This document shows positions 7,331-11,427 of a DNA stretch of 11,427 bases, one piece after another (position 1 is the first letter of the stretch; each line of letters begins with the position of its first letter). Made by a program: the position numbers and the translations under genes. Location: contig CAZIUB010000071.1 in assembly GCA_964542425.1 (NCBI GenBank), forward strand, positions 1-11,427, in the 5' to 3' direction. The stretch comes from Dongia_A sp964542425 (GTDB taxonomy: Bacteria; Pseudomonadota; Alphaproteobacteria; Dongiales; Dongiaceae). The notes beneath the pieces are model-generated. The model was not told where the DNA came from and searched no databases. It saw nothing but the letters and a program-made list of their open reading frames with translations.

Positions 7331-7388
7331 GCTAGTGTTCCGTAACCGACATTCCGCTCCAGGGACATGTCAGCCCGGAACACTAGCA
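7330..7388 (-). promoter_or_regulatory. Long leader hairpin ending on the cyclase ribosome-binding site
   Basis: A perfect 13-bp inverted repeat (TGCTAGTGTTCCG at 7330-7342, and its complement at 7376-7388) encloses a second pairing. Read on the minus strand, GGCTGACAT pairs with ATGTCGGTT over nine positions, three of them G-U, leaving one bulged A and a loop of 14 bases. On the plus strand those three positions would be A-C mismatches, so the structure fits RNA transcribed toward the cyclase gene. The 3' arm ends at the Shine-Dalgarno. It might control translation or mRNA stability, or be a palindromic mobile repeat. No poly-U tail follows, so it is not a classical terminator. Confidence 0.6.
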
Positions 7389-7404
7389 AATTGGAATTGC
7401 ATGT

Positions 7405-7452
7405 GTTGTGGTTCCAACACATTGATCGGGAATCACGCGTTGGAACCACAAC
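7405..7452 (-). promoter_or_regulatory. Second inverted repeat in the cyclase/DUF1289 intergenic region
   Basis: GTTGTGGTTCCAAC (7405-7418) has an exact 14-bp inverted copy at 7439-7452 with a 20-base loop. The loop can form a further TGAT/ATCA stem on the minus strand. It lies 16 bases from the first hairpin and shares the GTTCC/GGAAC core. It could be a second leader hairpin or a DNA operator for divergent transcription. With both arms this long, chance is unlikely, but function is unknown. Confidence 0.55.
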
Positions 7453-7514
7453 GCTAGGCAAGGGTGGCGCCGGGATCATAGACCGGCACCGCGATCGCAT
7501 GGAATAAGGCTCTC

Positions 7515-7766
7515 ATGGGCGATGGCTACGAAACGGGACTAGAGATGGATTCGCGCGAGTTGGAGCGACGGAAAAGGCGGGAAGAAAGGCGCAGGCTCTT
7601 GGCCAGCGGGCCGCCATCGCCCTGCATCAGCGTCTGTCAGATCGATTTCCTCAACGGCTGGTGCATCGGTTGCCGGCGCACCATCGACGAGATCCGTGAT
7701 TGGATCATTTCCACGCCCGAGGAACGCCAGCGCATCCTCGACCGATTGCCGGAGCGTCGAACGTAG
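7515..7766 (+). CDS. DUF1289 family small cysteine-rich protein
   Basis: The 83-residue protein carries the DUF1289 signature: SPCISVCQID (C37-x3-C41), then WCIGCRRTIDEI (C50-x2-C53), a Trp (W63), and an arginine-rich helix ending in RQRILDRLPE. The four cysteines suggest metal binding, probably zinc or Fe-S, but no molecular role is established for the family. Residues 11-30 form a highly charged helix (ELERRKRREERRR), longer than in many relatives. The ATG at 7515 has AAGG five bases upstream (7506-7509); the ATG at 7545 (residue 11) is an alternative start. The gene diverges from the cyclase and converges on tldD. Confidence 0.85.
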   Translation: MGDGYETGLEMDSRELERRKRREERRRLLASGPPSPCISVCQIDFLNGWCIGCRRTIDEIRDWIISTPEERQRILDRLPERRT

Positions 7767-7799
7767 GCGCGCAAGACCCACACCCGGCGCTACGCGTTG

Positions 7800-7823
7800 A
7801 CCTCTCCCGCCAACGGGAGAGGT
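7800..7823. repeat. REP-like perfect hairpin after the DUF1289 gene
   Basis: Ten bases (acctctcccg) and their exact complement (cgggagaggt) flank a four-base loop. This CTCTCCCG...CGGGAGAG palindrome is characteristic of REP-type intergenic elements in GC-rich proteobacteria. It lies 33 bases after the DUF1289 stop. It may help end or stabilise transcripts, although no T-run follows. Confidence 0.65.
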
Positions 7824-7847
7824 GAAACCAAAATCTCCCTCGCCCTC
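7815..7847 (+). repeat. 33-bp direct repeat, copy 1
   Basis: It runs from gggagaggtgaaacc to ctccctcgccctc and is identical to 7884-7916. It overlaps the right arm of the REP hairpin, so the two repeats look like partly duplicated REP units. The 36-base spacer is not repeated. Confidence 0.75.
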
Positions 7848-7883
7848 TGGGCTTTGGCATACAAGTGTCCGATCACTTGGCGG

Positions 7884-7916
7884 GGGAGAGGTGAAACCAA
7901 AATCTCCCTCGCCCTC
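7884..7916 (+). repeat. 33-bp direct repeat, copy 2
   Basis: This is the exact second copy of 7815-7847. The base to its left continues as a G-run (gggggagag) instead of the cgggagag of copy 1, so the left palindrome arm is not preserved. Between the copies lies a small inverted repeat, caagtg (7862-7867) with cacttg (7874-7879). Confidence 0.75.
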
Positions 7917-7938
7917 AGGAAGAGGGCCGGGGTGAGGG
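7906..7938. repeat. REP-like imperfect hairpin before the tldD stop
   Basis: gccctc (7911-7916) pairs with gagggc (7922-7927), and outer ccctc (7906-7910) can pair with gaggg (7934-7938) around an unpaired cggggt. The sequence, ending ccggggtgagggc, has the look of the REP family seen at 7800. It lies between two convergent genes, where such elements often act as bidirectional transcript ends. Confidence 0.55.
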
Positions 7939-7976
7939 CACTTTGCAACCCAGAAAAACCGGCCCGCGCAACACCC

Positions 7977-9410
7977 TCAGGCCGCCGTGCCGCCCACGGT
8001 CAACGCGTCGATGCGCAAGGTCGGTTGGCCGACACCGACCGGCACCCCCTGGCCGTCCTTGCCACAGGTGCCCACACCCGGATCGAGCGCCATGTCATCG
8101 CCCACCATGCTGACCTTGGTCAGTGCCTCGGGTCCGCTGCCGATGAGGGTCGCTCCCTTGACCGCGGGTCCGATCCTGCCGTTTTCGATCAGATAGGCCT
8201 CGGAAGCGGAAAAGACGAACTTGCCCGACGTGATATCGACCTGGCCGCCGCCGAAATTGACCGCATACAGGCCCTTGGGAACCGAGGCGATGATCTCGTC
8301 CCTGGTCTTGTCGCCATTCAGCATCAGCGTATTGGTCATGCGCGGCATGGGATGATGCTGGAAGCTTTGCCGCCTGCCATTGCCGGTCGGCTTCGCACCC
8401 ATCAGGCGCGCGTTCTGCCGGTCCTGGAGAAGGCCGGTCAGAATCCCATCCTCAATGAGGACGTTGCGCTGGCTGGGCGTGCCCTCGTCATCGATGGTGA
8501 GCGACCCGCGCCGATCCGGGAGAGTGCCGTCATCGATGACGGTCACCCCCTTGGTGGCGATGCGCTGGCCCATGAGCCCGGCAAAAGCCGATGTCTTCTT
8601 GCGATTGAAATCACCCTCGAGCCCGTGCCCGATCGCCTCGTGCAACAAAATTCCCGGCCAGCCCGGGCCCAGGACCACGATCATCTCGCCGGCAGGCGCC
8701 GGGACCGAGCCCAGATTGACCAGCGCCTGGCGCAGGGCCTCATCGACGCTGGCCCGCCAATGCGCGGGCTCGATGATTGTGTCGTAGGCGAACCGCCCGC
8801 CAGATCCGTGGCTGCCGGTCTCGCGGCGGCCGTTTTCCTCGACCATGATCGAGACATTGAGCCGGACCAGGGGCCTGATATCGGCCGAGCGCCCGCCGTC
8901 GCCGCGCAGGATCTGCACCGCCTGCCAGGAGGCGGAGAGCGAGGTCATCACCTGGCGCACTCTTGCATCCTTGGACCTTGCGTAGGCATCGATCTCCTGA
9001 AGGAGCGAAACCTTGGCCCCGAATTCCAGGCGCGAAAGCGGGTTGTCGTCGGAATAGAGCGTCCTATTGGTGCCCCGGGGCGGATCGGCCTGCGTGCCGC
9101 CATGGCCGGAATGGACGGCCCGCACCGTCTGGGCGGCGCGCCCGAGTGCCGCCTCGCTCAGTTCCGCGGCGTGGGCGTAAGCCTGGGCCTCGCCGGAAAC
9201 CGCGCGCAGGCCGAAACCCTGGGTCACGTCGAAACTGGCGTTTTTCAGCTTGCTGTCGTCGTAGGAAAGCGCCTCGGACTGGCTGTACTCCAGGAACAAT
9301 TCGCCATCGTCACCGCCCCTGAGGGCATCGGCCACCACGCGCTCGGTCCGGTCGCGATCAAGGCCGGCGCGCTGAAAGAACAATTCGTCGGTCTGGACTA
9401 GGGCGGACAT
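7977..9410 (-). CDS. tldD: TldD metalloprotease subunit
   Basis: This protein belongs to the PmbA/TldD (U62) family. TldD carries the active zinc site of the TldD-TldE protease, which in E. coli trims unfolded peptides such as microcin B17 precursor and the CcdA antitoxin. The zinc motif HEAIGH (H257, E258, H262) followed by GLEGDF is intact. Other family marks are ELFLEY near 37-42, FGLRAVSGEAQAYAH at 66-80, and the C-terminal GTCGKDGQGVPVGVGQP (447-463) with the conserved cysteine C449. From this start it has 477 residues, close to the 481 of E. coli TldD. ATG codons at 9425 and 9419 are possible alternative starts; 9410 was preferred because GGGA lies nine bases upstream. A longer frame to a GTG at 9602 lacks family similarity. 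No pmbA/tldE is in the window. Cytosolic; tldD next to coxB is a familiar alphaproteobacterial arrangement. Confidence 0.93.
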   Translation of the reverse strand: MSALVQTDELFFQRAGLDRDRTERVVADALRGGDDGELFLEYSQSEALSYDDSKLKNASFDVTQGFGLRAVSGEAQAYAHAAELSEAALGRAAQTVRAVHSGHGGTQADPPRGTNRTLYSDDNPLSRLEFGAKVSLLQEIDAYARSKDARVRQVMTSLSASWQAVQILRGDGGRSADIRPLVRLNVSIMVEENGRRETGSHGSGGRFAYDTIIEPAHWRASVDEALRQALVNLGSVPAPAGEMIVVLGPGWPGILLHEAIGHGLEGDFNRKKTSAFAGLMGQRIATKGVTVIDDGTLPDRRGSLTIDDEGTPSQRNVLIEDGILTGLLQDRQNARLMGAKPTGNGRRQSFQHHPMPRMTNTLMLNGDKTRDEIIASVPKGLYAVNFGGGQVDITSGKFVFSASEAYLIENGRIGPAVKGATLIGSGPEALTKVSMVGDDMALDPGVGTCGKDGQGVPVGVGQPTLRIDALTVGGTAA

Positions 9411-9449
9411 GGAGCGCATTCCCATCGCTGATTTCGGCGGGCTCGAATT

Positions 9450-9464
9450 ATCGACCCTCTGGGC
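9450..9464. repeat. 15-bp exact repeat, copy 2 (atcgaccctctgggc)
   Basis: Identical to 4304-4318. Its near edge lies 40 bases upstream of the chosen tldD start (25 from the ATG at 9425), where it would overlap or abut a promoter. See copy 1 for the alternatives. Confidence 0.5.
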
Positions 9465-9765
9465 GCGGAATACCATCCCCACCTGGGCGGCTCCATTTAG
9501 ACCACGCGAAAGATGCGGCGGATCGTCGCATGAAGCCCCAATCCCGCCTTGGCCCGGTCCGCCCGCATCCTGTGCAAGCCCCGGATAAGCTTGAGCTTTC
9601 ACAGGTACGGGTGTAGCTTCGCTGCGGCCTTGGGGTGGCTCGGCTTGTCTGGCCGTGGCGCCGCGCGCGGGCGGCTCTGGTACCCGCGAGTCGCTGAAGG
9701 CCGATCGAGCGATATGATCCAGCCAGCGCGCGCCGGCGGGTCCTATCGATTTGGCGATACGCGGC

Positions 9766-9821
9766 CCAACTTTCGTGGAAGGACGGATGCGTTTCGTGCA
9801 TCACGCTTTTTCGAAAGTTGG
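9766..9821 (+). promoter_or_regulatory. Nested inverted repeats just upstream of coxB
   Basis: ccaactttcg (9766-9775) has an exact inverted copy, cgaaagttgg (9812-9821). Inside it, gatgc (9786-9790) pairs with gcatc (9798-9802). A third small hairpin, atgcg (9827-9831) with cgcat (9841-9845), encloses a run of six T. Together they reach to within 14 bases of the coxB start. If the coxB promoter lies upstream, this would be a folded 5' leader; it could otherwise be an operator. It is a structural observation only. Confidence 0.45.
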
Positions 9822-9858
9822 CACTAATGCGCGGTTTTTTCGCATGGGGCGGTTCGAG

Positions 9859-10710
9859 ATGAAATTGAAGCAAGGCATGGGTTTCGCGGTTGCGCTGGGC
9901 GCCCTGTTTGTGGGCGCGAGCGCTTTCGGCCAGGAATTGAAGGTGGAAGGCGCGCCGGTCCCGGGCGGAGTAGGCCTTCAGCCCCCTGCCACCGAACTGG
10001 CCGCGGACATCATCTTTCTCCACGACATCGTCCTCATGGGGATCATCACCGTTATCACGGTCGTGGTTTTGGGCCTGTTGCTCTATTGCGCGCTGCGGTT
10101 CAACGAGAAGGCCAACCCGGTCCCTTCGAGGAATGCGCACAATACGCCTCTTGAAATTTTGTGGACCGTGGTGCCGGCGCTGATCCTGGTGATTATCTCC
10201 GTACTCTCCTTCCCCCAGCTCTATCGCCAGCTCGAAATTCCAACCCCGGAACTGACCATCCGGGCGATCGGCCACCAATGGTACTGGTCCTACGAATATC
10301 CGGATAACGGCAATTTCACCTTCGACGCCAATCTGGTCGAGAAGGCGGATATCCAACCCGGCCAGAACTACCTGCTCGACACCGACAATCCGGTGGTGCT
10401 GCCGATCGATACAATCATTCGCATCCAGATCACCGCCTCCGACGTCATCCACGCCTGGACCATCCCCGCTTTCGGCGTGAAGCACGATGCCGTGCCCGGC
10501 CGGGTCAACGAGAGCTGGTTCAATATCACCAAGCGCGGTATCTATTACGGCCAATGCTCGGAATTGTGCGGAGTCAAGCACGCCTATATGCCGATCATGA
10601 TTCACGCCGTGAGCAAGGAGCGCTACCAGGCCTGGGTCGCTGATGCGCGGACCAAATTCGCCAGGGTCGATGGCACGGCGCCTGCAATCGCCGTCGCCGC
10701 CGCCGAGTAG
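9859..10710 (+). CDS. coxB: Cytochrome c oxidase subunit II (aa3-type)
   Basis: Subunit II takes electrons from cytochrome c at its binuclear CuA centre in the periplasm and passes them to heme a in subunit I. The 283-residue protein has a signal peptide (1-24, ending ASAFG), two membrane helices (about 52-78 and 97-118), and a cupredoxin domain. The CuA ligands are all present: H198 (VIHAW), C233-x3-C237 with E235 between (GQCSELCG), H241 and M244. GHQWYWSYEY (138-147) is the aromatic electron-entry motif. No C-terminal heme c domain exists, so it is not a caa3 type. The ATG at 9859 gives a clean signal peptide and has GGGGCGG upstream; ATGs at 9844 and 9751 only add non-conserved residues. 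It heads an operon with coxA, 43 bases downstream. Confidence 0.96.
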   Translation: MKLKQGMGFAVALGALFVGASAFGQELKVEGAPVPGGVGLQPPATELAADIIFLHDIVLMGIITVITVVVLGLLLYCALRFNEKANPVPSRNAHNTPLEILWTVVPALILVIISVLSFPQLYRQLEIPTPELTIRAIGHQWYWSYEYPDNGNFTFDANLVEKADIQPGQNYLLDTDNPVVLPIDTIIRIQITASDVIHAWTIPAFGVKHDAVPGRVNESWFNITKRGIYYGQCSELCGVKHAYMPIMIHAVSKERYQAWVADARTKFARVDGTAPAIAVAAAE

Positions 10711-10753
10711 GATTACGACCCGTCACGCCCGCCCGTCCCAAGGGATCAGGAAC

Positions 10754-11427
10754 ATGAGCCAAGCCTATCACGCCGACGCCCATCACGAGCATACCCCCGG
10801 CTTCTTCGTGCGCTGGTTCTATTCGACCAACCACAAGGACATCGGCACGCTCTATCTGCTGTTCGCGGTCGTGGCCGGGCTGGTGGGCGGCCTGTTTTCC
10901 ATCTACATGCGCCTGGAATTGCAGGATCCCGGCATCCAGTATTTCGGCACCGATTCGGCGCCCGACGGCCAGCACTGGAACGTGGTCATCACCGCCCACG
11001 CGCTGATCATGATCTTTTTCACCGTGATGCCGGCGCTGATCGGTGGCTTCGGCAATTGGTTCGTGCCCCTCATGATCGGGGCCCCGGACATGGCCTTCCC
11101 GCGCATGAACAACATCAGCTTCTGGCTGACCGCGGCCGCCTTCGTCATGCTGGTCTCCTCGTCCTTCGTCGATGGCGGCGCGGGCACCGGCTGGACCCTT
11201 TATCCGCCGCTTTCCAGCATCGAATACCAAGGCGGGCGCTCGGTCGACATGGCGATCTTTTCCATGCACATGGCCGGTGCCGCCTCCATTCTGGGCGCGA
11301 TCAACTTCATCACCACCATTTTCAACATGCGCGCGCCCGGCATGACCTTGCATAAGATGCCGCTTTTCGTGTGGTCGGTACTGGTGACCGCGTTCCTGCT
11401 GGTCCTGTCGCTGCCGGTCTTCGGCGG
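10754..11427 (+). CDS. coxA: Cytochrome c oxidase subunit I, 5' part (runs off the window)
   Basis: The first 224 codons are present of a protein usually about 530-560 residues long. Subunit I holds heme a, heme a3 and CuB, where oxygen is reduced to water and protons are pumped. Visible marks are FYSTNHKDIGTLYLLF (22-37), the low-spin heme a ligand His82 in TAHALIMIFF, GGFGNWFVPLMIGAPDMAFPR (97-117) containing the D-channel Asp112, and the following MNN asparagines. The CuB histidines and the cross-linked Tyr lie beyond the window end. The ATG at 10754 is preceded by AGGA at 10748-10751, close to the start. Cotranscription with coxB is likely. Confidence 0.96.
   Translation, partial: MSQAYHADAHHEHTPGFFVRWFYSTNHKDIGTLYLLFAVVAGLVGGLFSIYMRLELQDPGIQYFGTDSAPDGQHWNVVITAHALIMIFFTVMPALIGGFGNWFVPLMIGAPDMAFPRMNNISFWLTAAAFVMLVSSSFVDGGAGTGWTLYPPLSSIEYQGGRSVDMAIFSMHMAGAASILGAINFITTIFNMRAPGMTLHKMPLFVWSVLVTAFLLVLSLPVFG

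Larger units (their letters stand above)
9411..9858. other. 448-bp intergenic region between divergent tldD and coxB
   Basis: No convincing gene is seen. A plus-strand frame at 9549-9827 has Arg/Gly/Ser-rich composition and no recognisable domain. The region holds the second 15-bp repeat (9450-9464), a set of inverted repeats near coxB (9766-9845), and a TATGAT at 9713-9718 that could be a -10 box without a good -35. Promoters for both flanking genes are expected here. GATAAT on the minus strand (9447-9452), adjoining the 15-bp repeat, could be the tldD -10 box. These promoter readings are weak. Confidence 0.45.

Noticed and set aside
7815..7916. Two 33-bp repeats separated by 36 bases, resembling a minimal CRISPR
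   Set aside because: The size fits, but there are only two copies, they overlap a REP palindrome, no third unit follows and no cas gene is near.
7797..9401. Plus-strand open frame of 534 codons
   Set aside because: It starts in the REP repeats and then runs opposite tldD, which has an intact HEAIGH site. The antisense product resembles no family.
9411..9602. N-terminal extension of tldD to a GTG at 9602
   Set aside because: The extra 64 residues are not family-like; the 477-residue form matches known TldD length.
9549..9827. Possible small plus-strand gene before coxB
   Set aside because: Composition is biased, no motif or signal is visible, no ribosome site is seen, and it overlaps the inverted repeats. 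Best treated as non-coding.
9751..9858. N-terminal extension of coxB to an ATG at 9751
   Set aside because: It would put 36 polar residues before a clean signal peptide and would translate through the inverted repeats.
9448..10605. Minus-strand open frame of 385 codons
   Set aside because: It is antisense to coxB, with low-complexity His/Asp/Arg/Gln composition and no domain.

Overview
The window looks like a chromosomal stretch from a GC-rich alphaproteobacterium, most likely of the Rhodospirillales type. This is inferred from third-codon G/C bias, the aa3-type cytochrome oxidase genes coxB-coxA beside tldD, a DUF1289 protein and REP-like palindromes. No rRNA, tRNA or other taxonomic marker gene is present, so the placement is by gene style only.

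Layout, left to right. Positions 1-137 hold one end of an IS5-family insertion sequence whose transposase reads out of the window to the left. It has cut a type III restriction-modification methyltransferase gene (139-513, minus) just before its catalytic DPPY motif. Next is a very large minus-strand flavoprotein (669-4211) that joins a GltD/NfnB-like module (two [4Fe-4S] motifs, FAD and NAD(P)H folds) to a PyrK/NfnA-like module ([2Fe-2S], FAD, NAD), with about 250 unassigned N-terminal residues. Divergent from it is a small secreted TPR protein (4438-4923, plus).

The centre is a two-gene minus-strand operon. The first gene encodes a membrane class III nucleotide cyclase with a six-helix, histidine-bearing anchor and a [2Fe-2S] ferredoxin domain (5643-7319). 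It overlaps by ATGA with a phytochelatin-synthase-family papain-like enzyme (4942-5646). The cyclase appears to start at TTG behind a strong Shine-Dalgarno. Its leader carries two long adjacent hairpins, one ending on the Shine-Dalgarno and containing G-U pairs that work only in the cyclase transcript. This redox/heme-sensing cyclase plus thiol-peptide enzyme is the best candidate for an undescribed signalling or metal/redox-response unit.

To the right, a DUF1289 gene (7515-7766, plus) converges on tldD (7977-9410, minus) across a cluster of REP-like palindromes and a 33-bp direct repeat. A 448-bp non-coding stretch with nested inverted repeats precedes coxB (9859-10710) and the first part of coxA (10754 to the window end), the CuA and heme-copper subunits of the terminal oxidase. 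Several genes handle redox or respiration (Nfn-like flavoprotein, Fe-S cyclase, oxidase), but a shared regulation is only inference.
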